A DNA stretch of 64,000 nucleotides. It comes from Lophius americanus (Eukaryota; Chordata; Actinopteri; Lophiiformes; Lophiidae). The notes under the pieces are model-generated. The model worked only from the letters and a program-made list of their open reading frames with translations. It was not told the DNA's origin and made no database searches. The position numbers were made by a program, and so were the translations under genes. The stretch lies in the NCBI GenBank assembly GCA_037951165.1, contig JBBDHG010000124.1, forward strand, positions 2,481,001 through 2,545,000, given 5' to 3'. Within the stretch, counting starts at the first letter, position 1, and each line of letters starts with the position of its first letter. This document shows positions 1 through 11,939 of the stretch, piece after piece.

Positions 1-176
1 ACACAGGAGCAGATCTTCTGATGATAAATACCAGGAAGGCGGGCCAATACATATTTACATATATATATTTTTTTCATTTTACAACAAGGTGTTGATTAGA
101 AAATGTACAGAATTTATTTCAAATAAAGTAAAAATGATACAATTTGCCTTTATAAACAACCGCATTCTTCGGACTC

Positions 177-560
177 ATGTCATGTCTTAAGAAGGACTGT
201 GTATTTTATCGTATATTATTATTGTATTGTATTGTATTCTGTGTCATATTATGTTATTGCTCTATCATATATTCTATTCTGGATTTTATTCTATTTTCAT
301 ATAATATTATTATTCCATTCGATGTCATCTTATATTATATGAAATTACATTATATGAAATTATATCTTATTATATTAAATTATATCTTATTATATTATTT
401 TATATTAAATTTAATTAAATTTAATATTAAGTTGAATTAAATTAAATTAAATTAAATTGTATTAAATTATATTAAATTATATCATATATTATTTTATATT
501 AAATTAAATTGAATTATATTTTATTATATTATAGCCTATTATCTATTTAATGATATAATC
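177..560. repeat. AT-rich low-complexity tract
   Basis: The stretch is made almost only of A and T, with recurring ATTAAATT and TTATATTA blocks. A long open frame crosses it, but its product is just I, L, Y, N and K from the base composition, so no gene is called. Confidence 0.8.
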
Positions 561-1200
561 AGGTAGTATATCTTTTCTATCTATTCTTAAAGTATTCACT
601 AATACATTTCTAAATAAATGGGTGAGCTGGAAATGATGTAATGAACTTTTTCCTAATTATTATTTACTTCTTTTCTTATTTAAAATTTAAAATAAATCTC
701 TTAGTATTCTATATATTATTCTGTTGCGACTATAAATCTAAAAAAACAACCCAGCAACAACAACGAAAGCCTAATTTCTCTTTGTAGTAACATACTGCTC
801 AATAGCCGCTTGTGACATACTGTTATTTTTACAGTAAGTTTTTGATTCTACTGTGTGAGTTTCACTAGTGGACACTAGATGTCTCTTACGTCCCACTAAA
901 GTTTGTTCATGCCAGATTCCACATCGCACCCCCACTGGACCGGGATCGTACCGTAAGACTCTGTGGGATGTTTCAAGTTGAGGTTGTAAACATTCCTCTT
1001 ACCGTCAAAACCCTCATTAAAATGTAGCCTTTAAACACGGAGTGATGAAACAGCCGGTGGAACGTCCTGGAAGGCTGTAAATGTTGCGTGGGGGTGGGGG
1101 CACCAGAGCTTTTACCGCATAGAATGACGTTGTCCTGGAAGGAAGGTATAAATGTGGAACGAATGAAGTCTGTGATGTGTCTGTGCTGACATCAGCGTTT
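561..1200. other. Intergenic DNA, nothing recognised
   Basis: Mixed-composition noncoding DNA with no splice-consistent exon and no repeat family I could name. Confidence 0.5.
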
Positions 1201-1510
1201 TTACTGGAAAAGCAAAAAAAAAAAAAACTGGTGCCAAGTCGGGCTCTGGCTCCGAACTAGCCCTGGAACCAGCTCGGTGGAAAAGGGGTAAGAGAAGAAA
1301 CATAAGAGAGGGAGCTCATATTGCGTCTGAGAAATTGGATTGAACCTGTTTATAATATGACCCAGTGTCAGCATCCATTTTTTTTTTTTTTTGGAAACTG
1401 AGGGTCCAAGAATAGAGCCCTGGGGGGGCACCAAGGGTCAAAAGGGCCACCGAGGAGGAGGCATTAACCACGGCTAATGTGGAAGTCATTTTCGTTAAGT
1501 AGGATTTTAT
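1201..1510 (-). repeat. LINE reverse-transcriptase scrap (CR1/L2-like)
   Basis: On the minus strand the sequence reads PPQGSILGP, the conserved PQGS-LGP block of non-LTR reverse transcriptases, then degenerates into a poly-A-interrupted frame. A related minus-strand piece lies at about 55090-55260 and shares the flanking CCACCGAGGAG...TTAACCACGGCTA sequence. It is a dead 5'- and 3'-truncated fragment. The CR1/L2 assignment rests on the motif only. Confidence 0.6.
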
Positions 1511-1825
1511 TTTGGCACATTAAAGTGTTTTAGGACTTACTAAATGGAATTGTGTAACTTGATACGACCAAAAATATGAAAGTGGGCCAAAACGTTGAAC
1601 TTATTAAAATTGACCATTTTTTGCCATAAAAGTAATAATTAAAGTAATTATTTAATTTTTTGGTTTTTGTTTTTGTCATTTTATTCTGAATTTCGGGTGT
1701 AAAAGATATTAAAAGTGAGGAACAAGATGATTTAACACACAAATTAGAACATTTATAGTTTAAGATGTTCACTAATACTTCATCCAACCTGAACTTGATA
1801 TCTAGATGTTCCACTTTAAGCAGGA
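1511..1825. other. AT-rich intergenic DNA
   Basis: A/T-rich noncoding sequence between the LINE scrap and the inverted-duplication arm. No coding or structural signal was seen. Confidence 0.5.
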
Positions 1826-2720
1826 ATAGGGTTATCAAGGTGTGTTGTGGGTAAATTCAGACCATAATCCATGTTCTTCTGGGTCAGCAGTGACTTTCTC
1901 CTCACCACTCTCCCATCATGCCATTTTAGCCCGGTGTCTCCCTGAATGAGCCTTCGTCATGCTCTTGGAGGTCCAACAGCATGGCGCAAGGTCCAAAAAA
2001 CAGACTGATGGATTTCACATCACTTCTGGAATTTCTTTTGATTTTGGCATAGTGTGCTACTGAGACCTAGGAGCCAACTTCCTGTTTCAGAAGTTTAGTT
2101 TCTAAGAGGGCGGGGTCTCTTTTTCACACAAACCTTGTATGTTTGTGTTCATTTTATGTTCTACAAGTGGGTCCAAACCCTTTTTTTTCCCCTACAGTAC
2201 TTTATTATCGCCCTGCTCTGACAGGAAGTCACGCGTTCAGCTCCCCACCCGATTGGTTTCCAGTAAGAGTGATTGCAGCAGGAGGTGACAGCGTTGTTTC
2301 TCAGCGGCGAGGGTTGTGTAACACGGCGATACGACGACACACACACTGACCTTGTTTGACACGAGAACCTGTTTATCACCTCTTATCTGGTCCGGGCCCT
2401 CGCCCACGAGGTGAGGCGGCCTATAAAGAGCAGAGCCGCCCTCCGTCTTCATCACAGCTGACGCTGACTCCGACCAGGTAAGACCCGCTCTCATCCTGTC
2501 CGCCTCTTCTGCGGCAGAACTGACACCCGAAGTTCAGAAATATCACGCGGTAGAAGGAAACTCCAGCATTTAACGCTGGCGTGAACTTCCTGTTTGTGTG
2601 GTTTTACCTCCAGACCTTCATCATGTTCATCACGAAGACCGAGCTGCTCGTCTCTCTACTCTTCGTCACGCTCTCTGTCAGCGCCACACCAGGTAAAGTC
2701 ATCATCACCACAGTCGTCTC
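1826..2720. repeat. Inverted duplication arm, left (pairs with 15640-16525)
   Basis: Read in reverse complement this segment matches 15640-16525 over nearly its whole length. It holds Tc1-like sequence at its outer end, then about 300 bp of upstream DNA, the TATA box, untranslated exon 1, intron 1 and the signal-peptide exon. The arms diverge just inside the second intron. The two lectin genes they start therefore face each other and converge, with about 13 kb between arms. Confidence 0.85.
2380..2477 (+). promoter_or_regulatory. Core promoter and noncoding exon 1 of lectin gene 1
   Basis: A TATAAA box at 2422-2427 is followed by GAGCAGAGC, the same block found after the TATA box of the other three secreted lectin genes here. 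Exon 1 probably begins about 25-30 bp later and ends at 2477, where a GTAAGA donor follows. Just upstream is a GC-rich CTCGCCCACGAGG element, which resembles but lacks the perfect E-box palindrome of the second gene pair. Confidence 0.75.
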
Positions 2721-5700
2721 CGAATGTATTGATTCATCCGGAGACGCTTGTTTGCAAAAGTTATTTTTTTGTACATTGTTGTACGAAAATGGGTTTTAAC
2801 GTTAAATATTGTATATATTCTTCTGCTGTGATGCACGATAAGACCGACACAAGAAGAAATTCAGTTCCCAAATAATTCATCATTTCAACCGCTTGTATAA
2901 ACAATGGAACAAATAAATAAATAGATAAAATGTCAGATAAAGAAATGATTGATTTTTGGAATCCCTTTCATTCGAGGAACGAATCTAATAATAAAATCCA
3001 TATTAGTTAAAAGAATAAACTAAGTAGTGAAATAAAAAATAATGTATTGTTATTCAAGTTTGTTGTGTTCCATTAAAATAACCCTAATCATTAATATCGC
3101 CCACATTAGCGTTAAAAATAATGTCATTATTAAAATCGACATTATTGTTAAAATCATATTACATCAATAGTAAATGTAATATTATCATTAAAATGAGTCG
3201 CACTTTATTGAAAGTACCGTAATCATAAAATAAGTCGTGTTTGTATTAAAATTAAATTGGATCTTTTATTTATATCAATTTGTATTTTTATTTCTTTTTT
3301 TTAATACATTTTTAAAATACATTTTTTCTAATTTACTTATTATTTAATTTATTTATGTTATTTATTACTTAAGTGTTGAGTCAGCTTGTAAAGTAACCAG
3401 AAGAATAATGTTACTTTTTTTTATATATATTATATATATATTAAAAAAATATAAATTTTTATTATAATAAAAAAACAAAAACAATTAGCCCATAATTTCG
3501 GTCAGCATTTAAAGTAGCATTATTATTAAAATGAGTTACTTTGCCGTTAAAAATATGATTTAAAAACATCTTACATGGCATTAAAAGAAGCATAATTAAT
3601 AAAAACGAGTTTTTTTTCTGTATTAACTGTATCGTGCTCATTCAGATTAGAATTATAAAATAATGTCTTATTCACATTAATTACGTCGGCATTTAAAAGT
3701 AGCCTCATCCTCATTAATAACAACGTTATTTGGATCTCTGAGTGACGTTTTTCCTCTCTGTTTCACAAGACGTTGACGTTCCAGGACAGCCAGCTGAACT
3801 TTCAGTTCCAGGTTAGTTTCCGTCGATGGATCACGGCAGGTGTAGATTAGACGGAGGGTGGTTGTTGATCACATCTCCTGGAGAACCTCCCATCCTCATA
3901 CTCCCTCTTCATCTTGCAGGAGAGAATCCGTCACTGCAGGAAGCCCTGAAGCACTACGCTCCACGTAAGCTGAACGCTGGTTTAATCTAAAAAAATCAGA
4001 GTTAATCCCTAAACTAATATCTTCTATTCCCGGTTTCTGCTCCATCCAGGCTCTCTTCCTCTGAAAAAAGGTAAACCACATATGCCGGATGGGAGACCTT
4101 GAAATATTCTCGCACAATCTCACATCACAGTTTGACTCTTTCTGCTTTTATTCAACGCCGTAGGGGCGGAGGAACCTAGTTCCGCGCTCGCCAGATATGA
4201 ATTTGTGTCTACTGAGGTCACTCTCCGAACATTTTAAAAATATCGTTAAATTTTGAATTAGTTACGTCAGCATTAAAAGTATCGTTATCGTTTGAATGAA
4301 TTACTTCCGCATTAAAAGTATCGTTATTGTTCAATTTAGTTGCTTCAGTAGTAAAAGTATCATTATTGTTCAATTTAGTTGCTTCAGTAGTAAAAGTATC
4401 ATTATTGTTCAATTTAGTTGGGTCAGTATTAACAGTTATTTAAAAAATCGTTATCGTTTGAGTTAATTACGTCAGTATTAAAAGTATCTTTGTTGTTGAA
4501 AATATTTACGCTATTAATAAAAGTGCTGTCATTGTAAAAATTTGTGACGTCAGCATTAAAAGTATCGTTATCGTTTGAATGAGTTGCGTCGGTATTAACA
4601 GTTATTTAAAGTATCGTTACTGTTTAAATTAGTTACGTCGGTATTAAAAGTATCATTATTGATTCAATTAGTTACGTCAGTATCGAAAGTGTCTTTATTT
4701 TTTAAATTATTTACGCTGTCAATAAAAGTGCTGTTGTTGTAAAAAATTTGTTACGTCACTTGTTATTCAAGTACCGTTACCATAAGAATCATTTTCACCA
4801 GCATTAACAGTTCTGTTACTATGAAAAAAGTTATGTTAGCGTTAAAAGTAGGCCTAGTGTCATTGTTAAAATAGTTACGACGGCGTTAAACGTAGCTTAA
4901 ACTTTGGAATAAGTCGTGAAACGTTTGTCTGAAAGCATCATTTCTCATGTGAGTGACACCAATGATCCTGCAGTGACATAGAACATACACAGACACAATC
5001 ACTCGTGACATAGTGCTTATGTCACTAGTCAAGAGGTGACATAAGCAAAGAATGAATATCAGGTCCATTTTGTCGCACCTGTGTAAAATTGTTTGTCTAA
5101 ATATTTCTACAAGTTTTGGCTGGTTTTATTGAGTGTAGCATGGAGGGGACGCAAAATGCTATCGTTAGCTTACTGCTGGTTGAGGCAGGTTTTGTTGTTT
5201 TTTTTACATTTAATATTCATTATGAGTCCAAAAACAGAAGGTTCGATCACCCAAATTATTGGTCAGAGTTTCAGACTTTTCATTTTTCAGACCAACAATC
5301 ACAAAAACTTTCCCTGGATCAAACAGCCGGATGTTCTGGGATAGTTCGGTTCTAAATCCACTTGGACTGTAGTTTAGTTTGTTTACACATTTTTGTTTTG
5401 GGATGGTCCAGCCATCTTATCTAAATGTGATGAATTGAATTCTACTTTCAGAGAGATCTGCCTCAACTTGTCCTGCTGGATGGCGGCCATTCCAGGGCAA
5501 CTGTTACAAGCTGTTCAGCTACCAGTATTCCTGGAATAACGCTGAGGTAAGAGGTTTTGTTTGGTTTGAAGTTGTTATTAAAACGGTGCGGCCAGCAAAA
5601 AAACGCTCGACATAAAGTCGACAGGACGTTTTTTTTTCCCCAAAGGTGTTATTTCTGGGCTTCATTCCTGAGATTTTTCTTTTGAATTTTTTTATTTTCA

Positions 5701-7311
5701 TGACCAGACATGAAACATCCAATCAGGAAGACTTTTTCCTAGTCCGCGATTGGCTGCATTCTAACACAGTGCCAATTTCAGCGCGCAAAGAGCCGAGATG
5801 TTGAGAGAATTAATGACGATAGCTGGAAAAAGGGCCGTTCTTATCGTGTTTGTGGGAGTGTATATGCTGATGACAGATTTCTTTCGCTTCAAGAACATTG
5901 TCTCTACAAAATAGATGCAAGCGCTTGCGGAAAAAAAAAGAAGGTGTCTTGTCCTCTTTATGGACTCTTTTTAGGTAATAACTAATATTCTGTTTTTAAT
6001 CTGTACATATAGTTGGGCTTGATGTATCCGGGTTTGGAGATATCTGCATCTTAGCTCTGGTTGTGTCTTTCTCTCCATCTCCAGTTTCACTGCGAGAACA
6101 TTGGTTCCAGCCTGGCCTCAGCGCACAACTTGGAGGAATATCAGGTCCTGCAGGAAATGGCCAGGGGTGCTGGTTTCACCACGGCGTGGATCGGAGGATA
6201 CTTCTTCTATGTAAGAGATTGGATCCCGACAGACCTTTGCAAGATGATTCTCCTCTGTGCTGTAACAAAAACACTTAATGTCTAATAATTCCCCACCCCT
6301 CGCCATACGCAAAATCTCTCTTTTCCCATCCCCCCCTCCCTCCAGGGCTGGAAGTGGGATGATAGTACACCATTCGACTACGAAAACTGGTACTCTGAAA
6401 GCAGTTACCGTAGTTACTGCCTTTCCCTTAGCAGCCAAGGTGAGAAAACACGCAGAATATGTACTGTATACAAATACATATATGTTGGGTTTTTTCCCCA
6501 ACTGAACATGGAACTGTTTATTAAAATGCAAAATCTTTTCGTTTTGAGCAACAGTAGTTGGGTTTACATGAGACCCTTTTTTTTTTTATCTCATCCGAAT
6601 TAAACCTTTCCGAAGTGCAATGTCGTTCGCCTGTTTTACGTGACCTGTGGTCTCTTCCGACCCGGTGTTTACACGCATCAACTCATCTAATCGGAAACGC
6701 AGCTGATCCACATTCCCGTTCATAAGTTGGCGATAATGCTACGATGAGTTGGGCGCCAACCCCCAACAAGCGCCCAGAAGAAGAATACGGCAAAGTGACT
6801 TTTTTCGTCCATCTACCCGTCCAACTATGTTGAACTCCTTCAAAGTTGAGATGAGAAAATGACTCTCTTGAAAATGACTCTTGAAAATGACTTAAAATGC
6901 GTAGCTGGAAAAACTCAGCCGGAGAATTACGTCGCGACGCTGGGCCTGAAGAGATACAACTCAAACAGAGAACTTTCAGAAACAGCGTTTCCATGCAGCG
7001 ACTGGATATCGGAAAGGCTTCCACGAAAGGACTTAGACCACCTCCTTGCAACGGAACGAAATCTCCTTCCGAAATGGCCTTTTCTTTCGGAAAGGGGTGT
7101 TTACGTGCAACATTTTTTCTCCGATTAGGCTTCCTTTTCCTTGAATTTTCAAAATTAGGCTGTCCATGTAAACTCCCCTACCGTTGTCGCGTAAACGGAG
7201 CCCTAAGTGTTTTTTATTTCGTTGTTGTTGGTCGTTGCAGGAACTCAAGGCTGGACCAGCCTGGAGTGCCACCTCGGACATCCATTCATCTGCTCCATGA
7301 GGGACTGCTAG
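2623..7311 (+). CDS. Secreted C-type lectin-like protein (gene 1), 8 coding exons
   Basis: Coding exons are 2623-2692, 3770-3811, 3920-3964, 4050-4070, 5452-5546, 6085-6210, 6346-6439 and 7241-7311. They join in frame to 187 codons plus stop, each with AG/GT borders. Residues 1-20 are a signal peptide (MFITKTELLVSLLFVTLS). Residues 24-60 are a short acidic, proline-rich linker from three tiny exons. The C-type lectin-like domain follows at about 64-187, with TCPAGW, GNCY, HCE, WIGG, YCLSL and PFIC carrying the six canonical cysteines, plus a seventh as the last residue. It lacks the EPN/QPD and WND calcium motifs, so calcium-dependent sugar binding by the usual site is unlikely. The best family match by eye is the fish ladderlectin/nattectin/type II antifreeze group. 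It is likely secreted in mucus or plasma; the ligand is unknown. The ATG follows a TTACCTCCAG acceptor, which excludes a longer upstream start. Confidence 0.85.
3040..3740. repeat. Degenerate AT-rich tandem repeat in intron of gene 1
   Basis: Loose repeats of the form ATTATTAAAATGAGTTAC and CATTAAAAGTA run through the second coding intron, with an AT-only patch at about 3300-3480. They look like an older, more decayed part of the array that resumes at 4205. Confidence 0.6.
4205..4890. repeat. Minisatellite with TTACGTCA cores, intron 4 of gene 1
   Basis: About a dozen imperfect copies, roughly 35-45 bp each, follow the pattern TTAGTTACGTCAGTATTAAA then AGTATCGTTATTG. Many carry TTACGTCA or TTACGTCG, and one near 4544 is a full TGACGTCA. 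The exact period varies because copies have lost or gained short blocks. Confidence 0.75.
6554..7181. mobile_element. Possible MITE with imperfect 17-bp terminal inverted repeats
   Basis: GTAGTTGGGTTTACATG at 6554-6570 pairs with the reverse complement of 7165-7181, matching at 14 of 17 positions. The 628-bp element fills most of the last intron of lectin gene 1. No transposase frame is intact and no clear target duplication was seen, so superfamily is not assigned. Confidence 0.5.
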
Positions 7312-7419
7312 TGGTGTGGGCGGAGCTAGTGACTGATGGACACTATGTTTACGCACGTGTTTTAAAACGTTGAATAGAAAAAGTGTCTCTTCTGATTTCC
7401 GTTGATAGCAAATGGAAAA

Positions 7420-7425
7420 AATAAA
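7420..7425 (+). promoter_or_regulatory. Polyadenylation signal of lectin gene 1
   Basis: AATAAA followed at once by TAAATG, about 110 bp after the stop codon. This gives a short 3' UTR consistent with the other lectins. Confidence 0.7.
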
Positions 7426-7439
7426 TAAATGTGAAAGAC

Positions 7440-8050
7440 GTCATCCGGATCTCACTCAGCGTGATTATTCTGTGTGTGTTTCGTGTTCAGCTGGGACAGA
7501 ATCCTCCAGCGCAGGAAATTCATGAATCCATAATGTGAAAACAGGCTCATGATAAAGAACTAGAAATAATACAAGATGGGATAAAAAAAAAAAAGAAAAA
7601 AAAAAGACCAGAACTGTTTGGAAAAACCATGAAAAACCAATTATTGATTCGTTATTGATTTATTGAGCGCGAGGCCTTACCCAGTGTACGATCAAACAAA
7701 CTAACTAATGAAATACGTAAATAAATAAACAGAGTTAGCGTTATTATAAACCAAAAAAAGGTAAAAGGCACAGTCATTAAAAAAAAAAATGTAATTTTAA
7801 AACTACACCAGGGTCGGAGTTTAGTAACCCTTATAGCAGAAGGAATAAAGGGTTTTTAATATCGATTAGCTCTCTTTAGAGGTACGTCATAGCGGCGGCC
7901 CCCGGGGGCGTCACCGTCAACTCAGGAGAAAATACTTGATGAGGTTGGTTGATAATATTTGTTGTTTTCTTTATCACTTGACTTTAGGCAAAAAACAATT
8001 ACATTTAACTTTTACATTCAATATTTACATTAAGATTGAATATTCAGGTA
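7440..8050. other. Intergenic DNA, nothing recognised
   Basis: Noncoding, with short A-rich runs. No repeat family or exon could be supported. Confidence 0.5.
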
Positions 8051-8059
8051 TAACATCAA

Positions 8060-8285
8060 AAATGTAATGTTAACATTGAGGTGCAGTTCAGGCCGTCCGG
8101 CCTTTCCTTGAGAACTTCATTGATCCCAATAGAAAGAGCTTCATCTGGGTGCTCTCTAGTTCTGAGCGGCTTCAATGCCCATGTTGTCAAGAATGGAGAA
8201 ACCCGGAGGGGCGGGATACGGATGGAGGGGGGGAGGCTGCCGAACAGACCCGTTAAACCAAAACCGATAGTCTGATTGTGTTCAC
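8060..8285 (+). repeat. LINE endonuclease-domain scrap (probably Rex3-like)
   Basis: One frame reads GFNAHVVKNGETRRGG, a decayed form of the GDFNAHVGND-ETW block of LINE apurinic endonucleases. Better-preserved copies of that block are in the Rex3 elements at 37.1, 48.35 and 62.2 kb. Confidence 0.55.
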
Positions 8286-8299
8286 CCATTCACACAAAA

Positions 8300-8560
8300 A
8301 TTCGTACAGTGATGATAGAGGCTTCCATGCAAGGAGCCACATGCTCATCAAGAGCGGTAACCATTCACGCCATCACTCACACACCAATGGAACAACCATT
8401 GGGAGCAGCTTGGGTTCGGTATCTTGATCAAGGACACTTCGACATGTGGACCGCAGTGAAACGGGTATCGAACCACCAACCTTCAGATATTTGGACAACC
8501 GCTCTATCAATTCAACCAGCGTCAACTCCAGGTGGCAACCTCCAGCATCCTTTCAACCTC
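8300..8560. repeat. Dispersed fish repeat of unassigned class
   Basis: The segment with CAAGGACACTTCGACATGTGGAC, then GGTATCGAACC and CAACCTTC, resembles a very common teleost interspersed sequence. I recognise the pattern but cannot name a family. Confidence 0.4.
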
Positions 8561-9050
8561 CATTGTCAACTGCATTGTTTACAATTATAAGATTTTTCCT
8601 CGGCAGTCAGTCTTCCAGTGTCAAAGAAAGGATTTATAAGATACGCTTCATGGAATGGCTTGTTTACCAATTAAATAATGTCCCACATCACAGCCAGAGA
8701 TAGATATTGTGTTTTGGTACAATCTCCCCCCATTTCTAATCCATTCTGCAACATTAGTATCTGTTAAGAACTAGCTGTCAGCCATCTTTAAATGTACTCA
8801 ATAATGGTGTGATCATATGGCTGTAGTTGATGCTAGCTAGGCAGCTAGGTGAAGAGTTGTGCTAACAAATGACATTAACTCATGCTTCTTAATAAAAATG
8901 TCTTGATAAATTGACCTTCTCCCCCTGCGTTGGCTCCGTTCTTTGCAGCCTTCATAAGCAACTACAGCCCATCTTTTGAAAACCCATGTATGCTTTTAAA
9001 GTCACAACCAACAATTGCACAACAATTGCACAACAAACAAAAAACGTCCT
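8561..9050. other. Intergenic DNA, nothing recognised
   Basis: Noncoding sequence between repeat scraps, without coding signal. Confidence 0.45.
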
Positions 9051-9910
9051 GAGTTTCTGAAGGCTTTAGTTGGACTATCATGGCTAACAAATCTATTCAG
9101 TGTTACCTGGCGGACGTGGACAGTACTTGTGCAATTGCCGCCTGGGGTGGTGGTCCCACTTTTTAAAAACGGGGACCAGAGGATTTCTCAGCCTTCCTGG
9201 GGAAGTTTACTCCATGGTTCTGGAAAGACGGCCCCGACCCAGTGTCGTATCTCATTTTCAGGAAGAACAATTCAAATTCCTTATTGGTCGTGGAATGGAC
9301 CAAGGACTTTTGACCTTGCAAACTTGCTTCCCGGTTTTGGTTATGGGAATTTGCTCATCTGGTCTACAAGTGTTTTTTTTTTTGGATGTTAATGTTGAGA
9401 CCAATGACCGTTTTCCCCGGGGAGTCCTGTGGGGGGTACTGCGGGAGTATGAGGTACCGGGGCCATTGTTACGGTCCCTACATAACCAAAGTGAGAGTTC
9501 TGTCTGTATCCTCCGCAGAAAGTCAGGCACACTTTCATAAGCTGTCTGTCTCCATCAGGGTTGTCCCCTCTCTCCGATCTTGTAGCCTAACATAATCTCG
9601 AGGTGCATTCCAGGTGAGGAGACGTGAGGAGCATCTCGACTTTTCTCAGTTATACATGGTCCTGTTGGCTTCATCAAACCAGTAGTCGTTTGCGGCGTAG
9701 TATGAAATGACTGGAATGCGAGTCAGCACCTTCAAATCTGAGGCCATGGTTCCTTGCTAGGACAAGGTCGACTGTCCCCCGTGGGTCGGGGGTGAGTTGC
9801 TGCCTGAAATGAAGGAGTTTGAGTATCTTGGTGTTGGGAAAATCGACCAAGAGATGGTCAGGTTGTCGGGTGAGGCGTCAGCAGTGATGCGTTGCTGTAT
9901 GGTTCTGTTG
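9050..9910 (+). repeat. Decayed Rex3-like LINE (reverse transcriptase part)
   Basis: Frames read LKALVGLSWLTNLFSVTWR, then GVVVPLFKNGDQR, and further on FPRGVLWGVLREY and GPLLRSLHNQSES. These follow the order of the Rex3/RTE reverse transcriptase seen at 37.7-38.1 kb. A still weaker continuation (EFEYLGV-like) reaches about 9905. Frameshifts and stops show it is an old dead copy. Confidence 0.7.
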
Positions 9911-10179
9911 TGAGAGCCGAGTCTAATGGCAAAACTGCCCCCTTTGAATCGGTGAACATTTCTTTCGAGCAAAATGTGACAAAGTGTTGCTGTTATTTCA
10001 CGTATTTCATCGGTACTGTACAAACACGCAAGAGCGCGACGAAACCGCTTTAAAAGCTCGAAAAGGAAACATGACAACTGGGAACAATGGGTAATGTAAT
10101 GGAGTCTTCTGCCGCAGAAGCAGGAAGAGATTAAATTGGCTGATCAGGAAGGATGGTTCCATGAAGGCTCGCCCACTAG

Positions 10180-10565
10180 AACCGGGCAGACGTTATGTCT
10201 GACAGGAAGATGACCGTTAAGGTGTGGTCTCTATTTGACATCGTCCCACGCCATCCACTACGCCCTGAAGGCAAAATACTCTACACATTCTTCCTTCCCG
10301 GACTCTTTCCATCAATCCGTACAATCCCTTCCCAGAAAGAGAACCGTAAAAATCCTCCTCTACTCTTTACTGCGCTCAATATTCTCCTTCTCTGTCCAAC
10401 ACACCTATTTTATATGACAGCTGCAAACACTGTGCAATACTTTTACGGTTTATATCGGCCTCTTTATTTTCCTACTGAGTCCTTAAGATAACTCCTGCTC
10501 TTTACTGCTGTAAGAAAGGAATTCACCCGCCGTGGGATGAATAAGAGGTTATCTTATCTTAACAA
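10180..10565 (+). repeat. 5'-truncated LINE 3' end
   Basis: The segment ends in GGGATGAATAAGAGGTTATCTTATCTT. This matches the type of 3' tail at 46220-46262 (GGGACTAATAAAGGTTTATCTTATCTC). The upstream frames are not intact. Confidence 0.5.
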
Positions 10566-11433
10566 TAAACCTTCAAAGCGAAACAGGCGACGGAAACACA
10601 TTTCAAGAGAGGTGCCTGAAAACAGTCCAGCAAACCTTTTGTCTGCCTCGCTCTGTCTTGTATTGTACGTTTGTTTTTTTCTTTTGATTCTCCTATGAAG
10701 CACTTTTTGATTTTGTTTAGATGACGGTTTTATAGTAGTTATTAATTGTTAGGGGGACATCCACGTTAGCCGGTCTACTTCTAGCTCCAGTTCCTGAATT
10801 AGACCATCTTCAGACCACTTCCTTCAGGCAACTAGCAAAGAGCCATGCCTGCCTGGTCCTTTCCTGGAGTCTCTCCTTACCGCCCCGTACAACAAGAACT
10901 CAACATCCTCCACCCGCACCACCTCTACCTGCTTTCTCGATCCCATCTCGTTCCTTTGAATCCCCTCCAGACCCGTTCCTTTTGCATTAGTAGAACTCTA
11001 ACGTTGTCCCCCTGAGCCGATGGTGTAGTTTAATGTTACACCTGCTCTGTCCATTGGTTTAGCCCCAATCCGATCTCCTACCAGAGTTCTGCCCTAACCT
11101 CGACCAACCCAACCAAGTTCTTGGGTCTCCGTCCCTGGACCATCGTCTTCAAGGTCGTAAGGACGTATTGACCTTATTGTAAACACTTTTTAAAACAACT
11201 TTCACAAGCACTTTAATTACAATACCGGCACTTTCTATTTGCAAGACATTCACATTTCTATCGACTATTAATCGGTTTTATATCTACTGAATATTTGGAG
11301 TCATATTTATTCCATGTTCAAAAGTGTTAGTTGATTTGCGGAAGTCTTGTCAGGTGCTGGAGAAGGTGATTGACTCGACCTGGAAAAGGACACAAACACT
11401 TTTTGTAAAGGTTCAAAGAGAGTGCATGTGGTA
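10566..11433. other. Intergenic DNA, nothing firmly recognised
   Basis: Noncoding. The C-rich stretch at 10780-11100 may be an old element but no motif supports a name. Confidence 0.4.
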
Positions 11434-11633
11434 CACTGTGAAAAAAAAAAAATGGTATTTCACTTTTTTAGACTTTTGAATTGTCGATGAACTTGAACTA
11501 GAACTTGAACTTAAACTAGAAACCTTTAATATTATTCATAATATTTTTCGAGTCTAACATCTTAATTTAAGCCTAAAATGCTTAATTTTAGCTTCTTTTT
11601 TTTAATTCGCCAGAAATTCCTCTTTTTACAGTG
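11434..11633. mobile_element. MITE-like element, CACTGT...ACAGTG ends
   Basis: It starts CACTGTGAAAAA and ends CTCTTTTTACAGTG, giving inverted termini around a 200-bp AT-rich body. A second element with similar ends lies 150 bp downstream. Short CACTGTAAAAA ends are typical of nonautonomous DNA elements in fish. Target duplications are unclear. Confidence 0.5.
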
Positions 11634-11783
11634 TGTAATTATTTTGATCTCAATCTTAATATAATAAGATAAGTTTGTGCATTTTCTTCAAATTTTAGGT
11701 TTTGAAGTTGAAACCATGATATAAAAGTTTTTTTTTATAGAGATTTAAAGAGACCCTTTTTATGCTTTTGGGGTCTAATCAAG

Positions 11784-11938
11784 CACTGTAAAAAGAAGAG
11801 TGAATATAAAAAAAATTACTTCAATTAGTAACCAAAATTAAATGAAGTATTTATTAGTGTAATTTATTAATTCAACTTGAAGAAATGTAATTTAATTGGG
11901 TTTTTTTCAGTTCATCAAATAATTCTCTTTTTACAGTG
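11784..11938. mobile_element. MITE-like element, CACTGTAAAAAGAAGAG ends
   Basis: CACTGTAAAAAGAAGAG at the left pairs with CTCTTTTTACAGTG at the right, enclosing 155 bp of AT-rich noncoding DNA. It is related by its ends to the element at 11434. Confidence 0.55.
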
Positions 11939-11939
11939 T

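Noticed and set aside
177..440. 87-codon open frame rich in I, L and Y
   Set aside because: Product of an AT-only repeat tract, with no domain and no splice or promoter context.
2581..2799. Longer start for lectin gene 1 upstream of 2623
   Set aside because: It begins at GTG and crosses a polypyrimidine tract with CAG acceptor; the same sequence is intronic in gene 2.
4164..4216. Possible extra exon in gene 1
   Set aside because: Open in frame after CGTAG, but its only donor leaves the wrong phase for exon 5452-5546, whereas skipping it restores phase 1 exactly.
6118..6531. 137-codon minus-strand frame
   Set aside because: Shadow of lectin exons 6085-6210 and 6346-6439 on the opposite strand.
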